Positions 25,000 through 36,159 are shown, counted from the first letter of the stretch. The stretch: DNA of 64,000 nucleotides from Spirogloea muscicola (GCA_009602725.1 WELB01000016.1:861457-925456), one strand, 5' to 3'. Made by a program: numbers and translations. Notes: a model not told the origin generated them from the letters alone.

Positions 25000-27990
25000 A
25001 CAAATCAGACTCGTGTGGTGGGCACTCAATGAAATGAGGTGGAAAGAAAGTCTGCAAGGAACTTAGGAACTACTTTGATATCGAATAAAACAACAGAACA
25101 GAAAATAACAGAATAGGAATAACCAACAGATGCTGTGGTTGGCAATTGAGAACTTGGAATGAAATGAACAACTTATTCCCCCCCCCAGCTGCAAGTCCTT
25201 GGACAGGCAAAGGAGTTGGGTTGGAACCCAGACAAGTTCTGCAAAACCAGTCAGCTGGAGGTATGCTTGTGAGTGGGGGTGTCAAACAATGGATATGCAA
25301 CCCTCGGTCTGTCCGAGTGCAGACTTCACACGATAAGTGGACAGATACACACTGCTGTGTACGATTTATAGTAGGCTCGATATTAGTTAGATGACAGGGG
25401 GAAACATTCTGGATGTGATGGGAAAAGTTCTGGATTCTTGAAGGCGAATAACGCCGGAGGAGTTGTTTCCAACAACCTTATATATTTACGGACCTGCAGT
25501 AACATCCAAACCATGTTGAGGGGTGAGCTTGAGATAAACATAGTCACCGACCTGAATTACTGAAGGTTTGGGCTTGTAGCCTCCGCTACGAATGTTAGCT
25601 TAGCGCTGCGTATCACGATGCTGAGGAAATGAACAGATTACCACGCTCCATACAAACATTGAGCCACCTGTTAAGATCATCGAGATCCACCACTTCTGTT
25701 TTCACAGCATTGAGACTGATAGGAATTGGTGGATAGCGACCATATGACAATAAATATGGACTATAAGCAGATAAAGCTGTTTGTTTAGACAATCGATAAC
25801 CTATGATAAGCCAGAGTAAGAACCTGTCCCATCGTTCCATACCTTTCTGAAGGACATATTTGGTGAGACCGCGTTTGATGGTCTGAACCATACGTTTGGC
25901 TAGGCCATCAGCCTGGGGATGGTCACGCGAAGTGAGCCGATGTTCAATGAAGGATTCATCTAGCAAAAGCTGAAAATCACCTCGAAATTTGGTACCTTGG
26001 TCAGTGAGGACCTCAGCGCAAGCTCCAAATCGAGATAACACCTGGTTCAAGAAAGCTTCTGTCACATAGGTACTGGGTTCGTTGAAAATGATGACCACCT
26101 CTAGCCATTTGGAGAAGTGCTCGCTCATTATTAGCACAGAAGGTCGCCCTTCACCTCTACGTAAAGGACCAGCCGAATCGAGACTCCATCTATCAAACAA
26201 ACCTCGGATAGGTCAAGGATGGAGCTGAGGGGATTTCGATCAGAAGGTGCTACGTGTGCGATCACACTCTTACGCATTGCGACAGAGCATATTTCACAAC
26301 ATCAGTAACACCTGGCCACCAATGACCAGTGGATAACAAGCTGATGGTGCGCTTGACACCAAAATGACCGAGTTGAATACGAACATCTCGCACAAGTTGC
26401 ATACGTAATGGGGGAGATGGAAACAACTCGGTTACCATAATCCTCATGCGGCTTAAATAGCTGGTTATTCTGCTATATGTAGCAACGAGCACAATGTTTG
26501 ATCCTGTCCTTCTGCATAGGAGTGAAGTCAGATGGGTAAATCGCAGTCTGCAGATACTGTAAAACTGGGGCATCCAACCACACATCTTTTGAGAAAAAGT
26601 TGTCACATGGAACATCCAAAGAACATGCCAAACGATAATTGAACGTTGACCGTGTGAGAGCATAAGCGAGTCGATACGGAAATCGGAGCATATGCGATAC
26701 AGTCATACAAGCAAGGTCATCAGAAACTGAGTCAGGGATTGGACTGCGATCAAGAGCATCAGCGTCCATATTCTGAATCCCTGGTCGATGTGTTATCTTG
26801 AATGCGTATTCCTGCAGTTTGAATGCCCATCGCGCGAACTTTCCTTTCAGATCCTGTGAAGTCAACAATCATTGCAAGTGTCGATGATCAGTCATCAGTT
26901 CAAAAGAACGGCCGTGAAGGTAAGGCCGAAAATGGGTGATGGCCCAAACTGCAGCTAAACATTCCCCGCCATATGCGGAGTAATTTGTCTCTGCAGGATT
27001 GTTGCTACTGCTGGCATAAGCAATAACTAGTGATGTTGGTCATCATCTCATTGCGTAAGGACGGCGCCCATGCCGACTTTGCTCCAGTCTCCATGAAGGA
27101 AGGATTTTATATGTAATCAGGATGACGTGAAACAGGAGCTTCGGTCAGAACATTTTTGAGTCGCTCAAATGCATCCTGCTGCGGTGTAGTCCATTTCCAC
27201 AATTGACCCTTCTTCAAAAGATCATGGAGGGGACGAGCAATGGAAGTAAAGTCCTGAATAAAGCGGCGATATAACTGGCGAGACCAAGAAGAGAGCGCGA
27301 AGACTTCAGGTCAATGGGTGATGGAATGGCTTGGACAGCTTGGACCTTGGCATCCTGAGGCGACACACCCTTGCCAGAGATCTGGGGACCCAGATATGCT
27401 GCCTCACTTAAAGCAAACCGACATTTGCCAGGGTGACAACGCAATCTAGCCTGTTGAATAGCTGAAAAGTACCACTGCAACATGAGTCAAGTGCTCTGTA
27501 GAATTCTTGGCTAAATATCAACACATCATCTATGTAGCAGCGTGCAAATAGAATGCCCTGTAATACACATCCATGACATGTTGGAACACAACTGGAGCAT
27601 TCTTTTAACCCAAAAGGCATCTTATCCATCGGTAAAGAACGTTACTACCACAATGCACTCCCTAGAACGCCGTCTTATGCCTGTCCGAAGGTTGAATATC
27701 AATCTGATTGAAGCCCTGTCGAAGGTCTAACACTGAGAACATCTAACTAGAGCCAACCTGATTAAGGATTTCCTCGGGCATAGGCATAGGATACCTGTCA
27801 AGAGTTGTGGATGCATTTGATTGTGTGGATGCAGTGACACATCCCCTTGTCCGTGTAGTTGCCAAACTCATCCTTCTTGGCAGGTAAAATTGTAGGAGCT
27901 GCATAAGAACTGGTGGAAGATTCGATCAGTCTGATTGCCGAAAAATTCTTGACATCGCTGTTTAATAAATTGTTTCTCAAAATGCTCTGC
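25000..27990 (-). mobile_element. Third Ty3/gypsy fossil, with a PHD-type finger after the integrase
   Basis: Minus-strand order: RT start (27980-27850, SSYAAPTILPAKKDEFGNYT), RT and RNase H (27630-26680), integrase zinc region (26470-26230), integrase core (26200-25620, with SRDHPQADGLAKRMVQTIKR), integrase C-terminal part (about 25580-25400, VGDYVYLKLTPQHGLDV), then a PHD-like finger (25360-25210) with CEVC, HIHCLTPPLTSIP and DWFCRTCL. PHD fingers read histone H3 tails. A G-rich tract after it (about 25185-25195 on plus, C-rich) may be the polypurine tract. The element is broken in many places; I see no LTR pair. Confidence 0.75.
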
Positions 27991-28270
27991 ACGCGGAGGC
28001 ACTGAGTGACCATGGCGGCGGAGGAGCCTACGCACTGTCGATGGGCGAGGCGCTGGCGCCGGATCCGAATGATGCTCCGACGCCGAGCCGGATTGAAACG
28101 AATCTTTTCTGATCGAAGCGGGTTGGAGATGCCGCGCTCGCGACCCCACCTTCACACCAAATTAAGAAGTGACGCACCCCCGGATGTCCACGTGAGCAGC
28201 CACCTCCGCATCCTTGTCAGCACCGACACCAATGAGCACCGACGGGATATCGCACAACAGCTACTTCCGC
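27991..28270. other. Unassigned stretch between two gypsy fossils
   Basis: GC-rich, with one longer minus-strand frame (KVGSRARHLQPASIRKDSF) that I do not recognise. It could be LTR or leader sequence of one of the neighbouring elements. Confidence 0.35.
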
Positions 28271-29011
28271 CCTGATGATGGGGAGGCTGTGGCGCAGATT
28301 CTGCTCCCACTGCAGGGCCTCGGGCCGTGCTGCGGCAGCCCCAGGGACGCCGGGAGCACCGGGCGCCGCCCGTACGCGGAAGCGCGACGTTCCGGTACTC
28401 TCATGGTCGGCGCAGTTGTAGGCGGCCAGTAGCAGTCAGCAGTGGGAGGTGTAAGAAAGCCGCGCCTGCCATGGCGTGGCGACGGCGGCGGCTGCGACAG
28501 CGGCGGTGGCGACAGCCGCGGCGACGACTGGGAGGCGACCGGACTAGTAAGGCCCGAAGGTGTTGAGAATTGCTGGGGCTGCCTGTCCCCCAGTGTCTCA
28601 TGACCCCGGCCCGACCCGCAGGGAAAGCGCGGGGAGGCTGAGCTGGTCGGCTAGCCCGGCAGATCAGCCGCTGACCTGGCGACCAGCGTGTGGGGCCATG
28701 CCATCGACCCACTCCTAGGTCAAAAATCCTAGACCTCGTCTACCGCTGTCCGTGATGAGCATCTCAAGGCGCTACAGCGCAGCTCCAAACAAAACAGCTA
28801 GACCTAGACCATATGCAGCTAGCAGTTGAAGAGTTTACAAAGAACACTCTTTCCAACAGGAGGTAGTCGTCCCAGTCGTTGTGCTGGGTGTTGACGTATT
28901 TCGCAATCATGTCATTTGACCGTTCGGTTAGGCGCTCCACAAGCCCGTCGGTTTGGGGGTGGTGGGGTGTGGTGAAGGTCTGCCAGACGCCCAGCTCGTT
29001 GCAGACCGTCC
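28271..29011 (-). mobile_element. Fourth Ty3/gypsy fossil, integrase core part
   Basis: Minus strand at 29010-28864 reads ELGVWQTFTTPHHPQTDGLV, the conserved integrase core block. A solo copia LTR (28445-28863) splits it, and integrase-like sequence continues below 28445 (NCADHESTGTSRFRV). It probably belongs with the RNase H and integrase start at 30315-31245, the two being separated by an inserted 1.3-kb stretch. Broken. Confidence 0.6.
28445..28863 (-). mobile_element. Solo Ty1/copia LTR with 5-bp target-site duplication
   Basis: The LTR spans 28450-28858 (409 bp), starts TGTTGGAAAG and ends TTCTTACA on the minus strand, and is flanked on both sides by GGAGG (28445-28449 and 28859-28863, plus strand). 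It closely matches the 410-bp LTR at 34155-34564. No internal region remains, so it formed by LTR-LTR recombination. It sits inside the integrase of a gypsy fossil. Confidence 0.9.
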
Positions 29012-29244
29012 ATTGTCATGCGCGAGGGCGTCGATGCGAGATGGCATCGATTGGTCTGATAGAGACAAATTCTGACGTATGCAGACTACGTGATACACAA
29101 ATTGACTAAGAAGTTGGTTGCAGTGGCCAGGCTGACAAGGAAGGCAGTCCGATAAGTGGCCAGCGTCAACAATTGGTAATATCGCACAATGTCAGTGGAA
29201 AATCAGAGGTCCAAATCTGAACCTGGAATTTTAAGTAACGAAGG

Positions 29245-29390
29245 ATAAAACGGACTCGGTCTTGTAAATCGATCAAGTGACTCCGCATTAGTAACCAATC
29301 GGAAGTGACTCGGCTTTAGTAACAAGTTGGTATAGTCACACGGCTTTTGTAACCATGATCGGATAACGGCTCGATCGAGTAATTCGGCCT
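29245..29390. repeat. Degenerate 28-30-bp tandem repeat
   Basis: About five imperfect units of the type GACTCGGCTTTAGTAAC followed by a variable half with CGATC, CAATCGG or GATCGG. The phase is kept but many positions differ, so the array is old. Confidence 0.6.
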
Positions 29391-30045
29391 TCCGTATCCC
29401 AGCGCAAAGATGCAAGGATATGCAAGATGCATGTGTAAGGACTCCAACAACAGATGCAGTGTACTTGACCACAATGTCAGTGCTGCGCGTGACACCGCAG
29501 GCTCACAATGACATCAACCCTCAGGTCTAGACAGACAGACGATGGCAGCGCTGTATGCAAGGCTGCTCACCGCAAGTCTTCCAAGACTTCTCGCTGTCGT
29601 ATGCGAGTCCAGGCTAAGGTCCACTAGCTGCCATCTGCCGTATGCTCTACGCGCTTCTGGGCGCAGGCGCGGACGCAGGGGCGGGGCCGTCTGCCGTATG
29701 CTTTACGCGCTTCGCTCTTTGGGCGCAGGCGCGGGTGGGCGCAGACGTGGGCAAGAGGATGGAAGTTGCCGAGCGGACTGCTCGGCTTGGGCCGTTCGCT
29801 CCGGCTTGAGCCGGGCGCGCTGCGGTGGCCGCTGGCTTGGGCAGGACCGGGCACTGTAGAGATCCTAGCGCAGCCTAATAGGTCAGGTCTGGCCGTGGCT
29901 ACGCTGGTTGGCCAAGCTGGATGGCGGACCCCTTCGTGGGCTAACCACCTGACCCAGGGGTCAATCAATCCCGGGTGGTGAGCTCCAGCCGTCCGTTTCA
30001 AAATCGGACGGTTGTCGTCGTGCATGGGCTTGGGCCCTTATAGTT

Positions 30046-30150
30046 GCGTCGTTGTTGTTGCTTGTCGTTGTCGTCGCTTCATCGCGTTGTTGTCGCTTTG
30101 TCGCTGTCGTCGTTTCATCGCTGTCGCTTCGTTGCGTCGTTGTGGTAGAG
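30046..30150. repeat. GTT/GTC-rich microsatellite-like run
   Basis: A 100-base stretch of GTTGTTGTTGCTTGTCGTTG type, alternating GTT, GTC and TCGCTT triplets. It lies about 30 bases after the 7-bp hairpin at 29989-30011. Confidence 0.8.
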
Positions 30151-30314
30151 TTTGATGAGCGATTGCCTCGGCTTCGGGCTGGACGAGGTCTCCCATCCCC
30201 GGCTCGATTCACATCCGGAACTGAGTCTCAGCGTAGAGCACACGTGTCAAGCCAGGTGATCTGTCCTAGTCAAATTGACACAAATAGGCCGTTGACGGGA
30301 TATCGCACGACAGC

Positions 30315-31245
30315 ATGACGTGGCCGGTGAAGTTGGTTCCGAGGTAAGTCAGGAGTCTCCGAGGGCACATGTGGTGGCACCCCACATTCCTTCATAGAAA
30401 CTTGGCCACGCTGTCGTCGGTGGCATCGGGCAGGGTCGCTCCGATCACCCAGCAAGTTAGGTAGTCGATGGCAAGCACACCACATACCTGTGGCCCCTTC
30501 CCGTCACTGGAAAGGGGCCCATTATGTCGCAGGCAACGAGTACGAACAAAGCGCGTTCGCTTGCGAGGCCGGCGCGTCTTTGCGCGTGGCGCACGCGCGG
30601 CATCTGGCGACGTAGTCGTGGACGTCCCAGCGCAGGCGCGGCTAGAAGCAGGCGGCGCGCAGCTTGTCCAGGGTTTTGTGAAATCCCAGGAGGCCGCCAC
30701 CCAGTGGGTGGTCGTGGTGGGCGGCGAGATACACCGCGCGTAGCGGCGCGGGGACGACCCACCGGAGCCCGCCGTCCGTTTCGCGGTCTTACAGGGTGTC
30801 GTCCACTAGCGTGAGGCGAGGAAGGATGGGTCGCAAGTCCGGGGTTGCACGGCGGGGTCGGCAAGCCCCCGACGGGCAGCCTGGACTCACGGGTCGGTCG
30901 CCTGGCCGGCGCGGACGGCCGCCGGGTCGGGAAGCTTGCACCGCCTGGAAGGCGCGGGACAGCGCGTCGGCGGTGACGTTGCTGGTGCTCAGGCGGTAGA
31001 GTATGTCGAACGCGTAGGGCGCCATCGCGAAGATCCAGCGAGCGACGCGGCCCTTGGGTTCGGGGGTATCGAACACCCATTGCAGCGCCTCGTGGTCGGT
31101 GATCATGGTGGTGCGTGCCCCGTGTACGTAGGCGTGGCACTTTTGACGGTAGCCAGGCACTCGCGCTCCGTAGCCGAGCAGTTGCGCTCCGGCTGCGTCA
31201 GAGAGCGGGAGAAGAAGTGCGCGCCCATAGAGAAGAGGGACTGGC
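30315..31245 (-). mobile_element. Ty3/gypsy fossil, RNase H and integrase start
   Basis: Minus strand: RNase H (FFSRSLTQPERNCSATEREC, then YVHGARTTMITDHEALQWVF and STSNVTADALSRAF, 31205-30920), then the integrase zinc region and start of the core (about 30700-30330). A LINE 3' tail (31205-31265) abuts the upstream side. Probably the same element as the integrase piece at 28271-29011. Broken, with most of the element missing. Confidence 0.75.
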
Positions 31246-31440
31246 AAAGCCAGCCCAAAAAAGAATGGACAATGTCCAAAGCCAAAGAAAGAGGAGCCGG
31301 GAAAAGGACTACACTACAAAGGGAGAGGTACGCCACCAACCGGAGCTCGCGGTGTCATGCCCGGGCGCATAGCGTCGTTGTAGCGTCGGCTAGAGGGCAG
31401 TCGGGCGGGCCGGAGAGCCTTGGGGCGCCGGACGCGAAGT
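31205..31440 (-). repeat. LINE 3' tail abutting the gypsy RNase H
   Basis: Minus strand: a 3' UTR piece with GGACATTGTCCATTC, then the stem-loop GGGCTGGCTTTGCCAGTCCC, then TATGGGCGCGCACTTCTTC, ending exactly where gypsy coding sequence starts. The upstream limit (about 31440) is uncertain. Confidence 0.65.
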
Positions 31441-31454
31441 GTCTGTACCTATTT

Positions 31455-31560
31455 ATTGCCTAGACCCTTTGTCAATTCCTTTCGGGTTGGCTTTCCACAG
31501 CCCTTGCCCCCATTGGGAGTGCCACTTCTCTACTGAGAGCCTCCTTGCTGACGTCTTAGT
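31455..31560 (+). repeat. LINE 3' tail (subfamily 2)
   Basis: Contains TTTGTCAATTCCTTTCGGG, the stem-loop GGTTGGCTTTCCACAGCCC and the terminus TTGCCCCCATTGGGAGTGCC, followed by ACTTCTCTACTG. Confidence 0.65.
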
Positions 31561-32240
31561 GCTTAGTATCTTGCTTTTTGCCTCAATGGGCGAGCCCTTC
31601 CTTCTCTTGCGCCATCCGGCCCTTTCAGACCATGTCCATTTTTTGGGCTCGCTTCTCACAGCCACTGCCGTCAATCTGGAAGCGCTTTCTTTCTTTTCCC
31701 CACCAGCCGGCGGGCCACGTCTTCTCCTGGACGTGATGACCACTGACTCATATGACCGCTCACACCCAGCCCAGTATGCCACCAAGGCTTGGTATGCGGT
31801 AGCCTGCGCCGCTCGGGCCAAGGAGCTAAACTACGCAGATCACCTGCGGGAAGACGAGTTCTTCCCGCTCGCCATCGATACGCACGGCGCGCTGGGCGCT
31901 CGGTGGCTCGAGCTGCTCAACAAGCTCTCACGCCACGCCATTGTCCGCCGCTTCCATGGGGAGCCGGTGAACTCCCATGCAGCAGGGTCGCTAGCGCAGG
32001 TGTACCGCATGCGCTTGGCCGTCTCGCTGCAGAGGTCTATGGCCCGCGCGCTGCACCTGCGTGCAGGCAGAGCCCTCGCTGCTGCCTCTAGCTCTGGCCA
32101 GGGGACCCGCTTCCAGGAACCCAGTCTCTCTGACCTGAGGCTGCTTAGCAGGGCTTACTGAGTGCTTCGTAGCTGCTTCGTTTCTTTTCTGTGTAAAGGA
32201 ATGGACAAGGTCTGAAGGAGCCGGAGTGCTAAGGACTTTC
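31561..32240 (+). mobile_element. LINE ORF2 C-terminus (subfamily 3), long open copy, preceded by tail fragments
   Basis: Tail fragments at 31588-31700 (AATGGGCGAGCCCTTCC; GGGCTCGCTTCTCACAGCC) run directly into an open reading stretch: SPPAGGPRLLLDVMTTDSYD, ELNYADHLREDEFFPLAIDT, GALGARWLELLNKLSRHAIV, then MRLAVSLQRSMARALHLRAG and DLRLLSRAY, with a stop at 32159. This is the conserved end of algal LINE ORF2 and the cleanest subfamily 3 copy in the window. The 3' UTR begins TGAGTGCTTCGTAGCTGC and is cut at about 32195 by another tail piece in opposite orientation. Confidence 0.8.
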
Positions 32241-34142
32241 TTTTTCTTGACCCCCATTGTGTTGAGCCGCGCCGGCCATGTCGTAGCGACGGCGTCGGCG
32301 ACGGCGGCGGCGACCGACGCGGCGGCGACTGGGGAGCGACCGAACTAGGCGGGCCCGAAGGTGGAGGAGAAGAGCAAGGGCCAACTGCCCTCCAGTGTCT
32401 GATATACCCAGCCCGACGGCGCGCCCTAGCGCCCGACGGTCTGGATCTCACGGGTCGACCCCAAACCCTACGGTGGAGATCCAATCGATCTACCAACCGC
32501 TGGGATGAACCCTGGGCCCTCCTAAACCTCGCCTACCACTGTCCGTGATGAGCATCCCAAGGCGCTACAACGCAGCTCCACACAGGACAGCTAGACCTAG
32601 ACCATATGAAGCTAGCAGCAAAGAGGTTACATGGAACACTCTTTCCAACACTCCCACTCTAGCTAGTATGGGTCTAGCGACTCAAGTCGATGCCCTCGAC
32701 CTCACAATACTCCTTGGCAACAAGTTGAATTGTACACCAGCTTGTATCCAAACGCCTTCTTGCGCTCCAGCTGATTCCTCAGCTCCCACTGCTCCGTAGA
32801 GTACTCGATCTTGTACGCCCAGCAGGAGCAAGAAAGTCAGCCAAGAATGCTGGCATTGCAGGCGCAGGCTGTTAGAAAGAAGGTGCAAGAGAGCCAGCCA
32901 AGGAAGCTGGTGCTGCAGGATCAGGCTGGGAGTAGTGGGATGACCAGAGGCAAGGTCATTTGTTAGTACTGCAGGAAGCCTGGGCATCGGAAGGCGCAGT
33001 GTCCTGTGCGCTTAACTGTGCAGCGGGAAGTGCAGACGCAGCAACAAGAGCAAGGGACGCAGGAGACAAGCAGTACTGCACTGGCGATCTACACCGACCC
33101 GCTGTAGTGCAGGACCGGCCAGAGTCGGTGGTCTCGTTGGGGTCCACTTGGATGTGCGGCGGCATTGAGCAGTTCCCTGGAGCACAGGTTTGCAGTATCG
33201 CGAGAAGGCGATTGGCTGCGGTTGCGGCTGCAAGTGGGTGTACCAGGTCAGGTGCCCTGCGGAGCAGTGGGAGCTTAAGAATTTGTAGTGCAGGACCGGC
33301 CAGAGTCGGTGGTCTCGTTGGGGTCCACTTGGATGTGTGGCGGCATTGAGCAGTTCCCTGGAGCACAGGTTTGCAGTATCGCGTCAAGGCGATTGGCTGC
33401 GGTTGCGGCTGCAAGTGGGTGTACCAGGCCCTGCAGAGCAGTGGGAGCTTAAGAATTTGCAGTATCGCGAGAAGGCGATTGGCTGCGGCTGCAAGTGGGT
33501 GTGCCAGGTCAAGTACCCTGCGGAGCAGTGGTAGCTGAGGAATCAGCAGCGTCGCGAGAAGGCGATAGGCTGCAGTCCCGCTGCTTTGCCTCCTCCTGAA
33601 GAAGACGGCCGCACACGGTCCCCAGCGTCCTCTTCTCCTCATCCACACCATCCAGGAAGGTGATGACCATGTCAAACTTGCTGACATACTTGAGGCTGTT
33701 AAGCAGAATTGACACCTGGAACTTCGAGTCAATGTGGATACCCAGAGCCTGAAGCTCGTCAACCACCCGCTTGAAGCTATTCAAGTGGTCAGCTAGCCTG
33801 CTCCCCTCCTCCTTCCTCAGATTGAGGGGTTGCCTTTGCGCAATGACCGCCCTCTGCGGACCAGCCGGCTCGCAGTAGTCCACCAACTTCCTCCAAGCCT
33901 TCGCAGCACTTGCAGCCGGCAAGACCTGCGTCAGATGGTGTTGGTCCAAACTATTCAAGAGAAACGCCAAGACGACAGCGTCCCGTTCATCCCACTCCTG
34001 GCGAATTTTGACGACTGCCTCCGGCCCGGGCATCTCCTCCGAGATAACGCTCCACACGCGATACGCCCGCAGCGTCACCTCCACCTTGCTTCGCCATGTC
34101 CGCCAGTCCTGCCCCTCGAACTTCTCGGTGCCGCACTCCAGC

Positions 34143-34154
34143 CCTCTGATACCA
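34143..34154 (-). other. Copia primer-binding site
   Basis: Minus strand TGGTATCAGAGG follows directly after the LTR end (CTTACA). It matches the usual copia site complementary to initiator-Met tRNA, which fixes the orientation of the LTR at 34155-34564 and the start of the internal region. Confidence 0.85.
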
Positions 34155-34564
34155 TGTAAGAATGCAGCGGCTGCCATGGCGTGGTGACGACAGCGGCTGC
34201 GACAGCGGCGGCGGCGGCAGCGGTGGCGGCGACTGGGGAGCGACCGGACTAGGAGGGCCCAAAGGTGTTGAGAAGAGCCAAGGGCTGCCTGCCCTCCAGT
34301 GTCTTATGACCCCGGCCCGACCCGTTGAGTAATCGCGGGGAGGCTGAGCTGGTCGGCCAGCCCGGCAGATAAGTCGCTGACCTGGCAACCAGCGTGTGGG
34401 GCCCATGCCATCCACCCACTCCTAGGTCAGAAACCCTAGACCTCGTCTACCGCTGTCCGTGATGAGCATCCCAAGGTGCTACAGCGCAGCTCCACACAAG
34501 ACAGCTAGACCTAGACCATATGCAGCTAGCAGTCAAGAGTTTACAAAGAACACTCTTTCCAACA
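34155..34564 (-). repeat. Ty1/copia LTR, 410 bp
   Basis: Minus strand starts TGTTGGAAAGAGTG and ends CATTCTTACA. It is followed by a primer-binding site and preceded by a polypurine tract. Nearly full-length relatives lie at 28450-28858 and 32270-32650. Shorter pieces lie at 35622-35784 (plus), 39640-39985, 41280-41385 and 41995-42138. Confidence 0.85.
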
Positions 34565-34679
34565 CTCCCACTCTAGCAAGTATGGGTCTAGCAAACCAAG
34601 TCGATCTTCTCGACCTGTCAGAACACCTTGACAACAAGTTGACATTGTACACCAGCTTGTAGTCAATTGCCTTCTTCCG

Positions 34680-35125
34680 CTTCAGCTGATCCATCAGCTC
34701 CCACTGCTCCGCAGGATACTGGACTTTGTCCACCCACTGGCAGTCGATCCTTCTGCACAACTGCTGATTCCTCAGCTCCCACTGCTCCGCAGAGTACCTG
34801 ACCTGGTACACCCACTTGCAGCTGCAGTCAATCGCCTCTTCGGCAATACTGCTGATTCCTAAGCTCCCACCGCTCCGCAGGGCACTTGACCTGGTACACC
34901 CACTTGCAGCCGCAGCCAATCGCCTCTTCGGCGATACTGCAAATTCCTAAGCTCCCACTGCTCCGCAGAGTACTTGACCTGGTACACCCACTTGCAGCCG
35001 CAGCCAATCGCCTCTTCGGCGATACTGCAAATTCCTAAGCTCCCACCGCTCCGCAGGGCACCTGACCTGGTACACCCACTTGCAGCCGCAGCCAATCGCC
35101 TCTTCGGCGATACTGCTGTCCTGTG
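34680..35125 (-). repeat. Tandem repeat of about 80-100 bp from the copia internal region
   Basis: About five units, each giving CKWVYQVKYSAEQWELRNLQ and a linker with EEAIGCG on the minus strand. The unit resembles the start of copia RT (CKWVxKxK type). A related array in the other orientation lies at 33180-33550. The units are very alike, so amplification was recent or homogenised. Confidence 0.7.
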
Positions 35126-35784
35126 CTCCCAGGGAATTGGTCAATGCCTCGACACATCTAAGTGGACCCTGTCGAGATTACCGACTCCGGCCGGTCCTGC
35201 ACTACAGCGCTTCAGCATGGTAGATCGCCAGTGCAGTACTGCCTGACTCCTGCGTCCCTTGTTGCCGCTGCTTCCCTGACCGCTGCACCGCCAAACGCAG
35301 AGGACACTGCGCCTTCCGATGCCCAAGCTGTCTACAGCAATGCCAGATGACCTTGTCCTTGGTCACCACACTGTTCTCAGCCTGCTTCTGCAGCACCAGC
35401 GTTTTGGGCTGGCTCTCCTGCTCCTGGCCCACCAGCTTCCTCCACTCCTGCGCACCGCTTGCAGTCGGCAAGACTTGCGTCAGGTGGTACTGGTCCAGGT
35501 ACGCCAAGACCGCAACGTCCCGCTCCTCCCACTCCTGGCGAGCTTTGACGACTGCCTCCGGCCCGGGCATCTCCTCCGAGATGACGCTCCACAGACGATA
35601 CGCCCGCAGCGATACGCCCACAGCCGGGGTCATAAGACACTGGAGGGCAGGCAGCCCTTGGCTCTTCTCAACACCTTCGGGCCCTCCTAGTCCGGTCGCT
35701 CCCCAGTCGCCGCCGCCGCTGCCGCCGCCGCCGCTGTCGCAGCCGCTGTCGTCGCCACGTCATGGCAGCCGCTGCATTCTTACA

Positions 35785-36159
35785 CATTGCGGGGGTGGGC
35801 CTTGAGATCGGATAAGATCGGACGGCGGAGAGAGGCTCTCTCTCCGCAAGTCCCCCGTAGAGAGCGACCTAGCGCGGCCGCCGCCGCAGCCGCCGGCAAG
35901 GGTTCGGAAGGTTCGGCGCGCGTCCCGAGTAGGCCAGCGCTCCAGGCCAGGGTGGCCAGGGGGCCGAAGCGGGCGGTGAGAGATCCCCGGGCGCAGGTGA
36001 CCACGCGGGAGTGAGGGAGACAGTCTTCACTTGCGCCTGATAGTTTAGTGTGTGGTAATGCTTCTTGCCATATCCTTTGCATGTCTGCCTTCTTGGTAGT
36101 GAGGCCATGCAGGGCAGGCTGCTGCTAGCCAAGCAGAGTCCTGGCCTGTAGGCGGAGCT
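35785..36159. other. Unassigned GC-rich stretch
   Basis: Lies between a copia LTR end and the gypsy element at 36160. It has GCCGCC-rich parts and a near-palindrome around GAGAGAGGCTCTCTCTCC (35830-35850). No protein or RNA feature is recognised; it may be LTR or leader sequence of the gypsy element. Confidence 0.4.

Larger units (their letters stand above)
29012..30314. other. Inserted segment of unknown type with several simple repeats
   Basis: This stretch separates two parts of a gypsy integrase. On the minus strand it starts TGTCGTGCG and ends CGCATGACA, a near-perfect 9-bp inverted terminal match of LTR type (TG...CA), but I cannot confirm target-site duplications. It contains a degenerate 28-30-bp repeat (29245-29390), a duplicated block around CTGCCGTATGCT (29635-29760), a hairpin CCGTCCG/CGGACGG (29989-30011) and a GTT/GTC-rich run (30046-30150). 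I see no convincing coding frame. Confidence 0.4.
32270..35784. mobile_element. Ty1/copia fossil cluster: several LTRs, two internal regions, parts in both orientations
   Basis: Parts: an LTR at about 32270-32650 (minus), internal sequence 32651-33550, a gag-like UBN2 region (34140-33510, minus; KFEGQDWRTWRSKVEVTLRA), a primer-binding site at 34143-34154, an LTR at 34155-34564, a second internal region (35630-34565, minus, with a zinc knuckle CRQLGHRKAQC near 35350) and a truncated plus-strand LTR ending at 35784. Each internal region runs into a short polypurine tract (CTAGAGTGGGAG type) next to TGTTGGAAAG. The central LTR therefore serves both internal regions, a tandem LTR-internal-LTR-internal-LTR layout typical of unequal recombination. 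Some internal sequence (about 32830-33550, with a second zinc knuckle, CRKPGHRKAQC) lies in the opposite orientation. Most of pol is absent. Broken. Confidence 0.75.

Noticed and set aside
24516-25037. Plus-strand frame starting with a Val-rich run
   Set aside because: It comes from the (GTC)n microsatellite and the antisense of a gypsy integrase tail.
31561-32165. Stand-alone host gene with the MRLAVSLQRSMARALHLRAG protein
   Set aside because: The same protein end recurs many times with common 3' tails and truncated 5' ends, which is the pattern of LINE ORF2 ends.
33180-35125. CRISPR-like regularly spaced repeats
   Set aside because: The units are tandem copies of a copia coding segment without unique spacers, in a eukaryotic transposon cluster.
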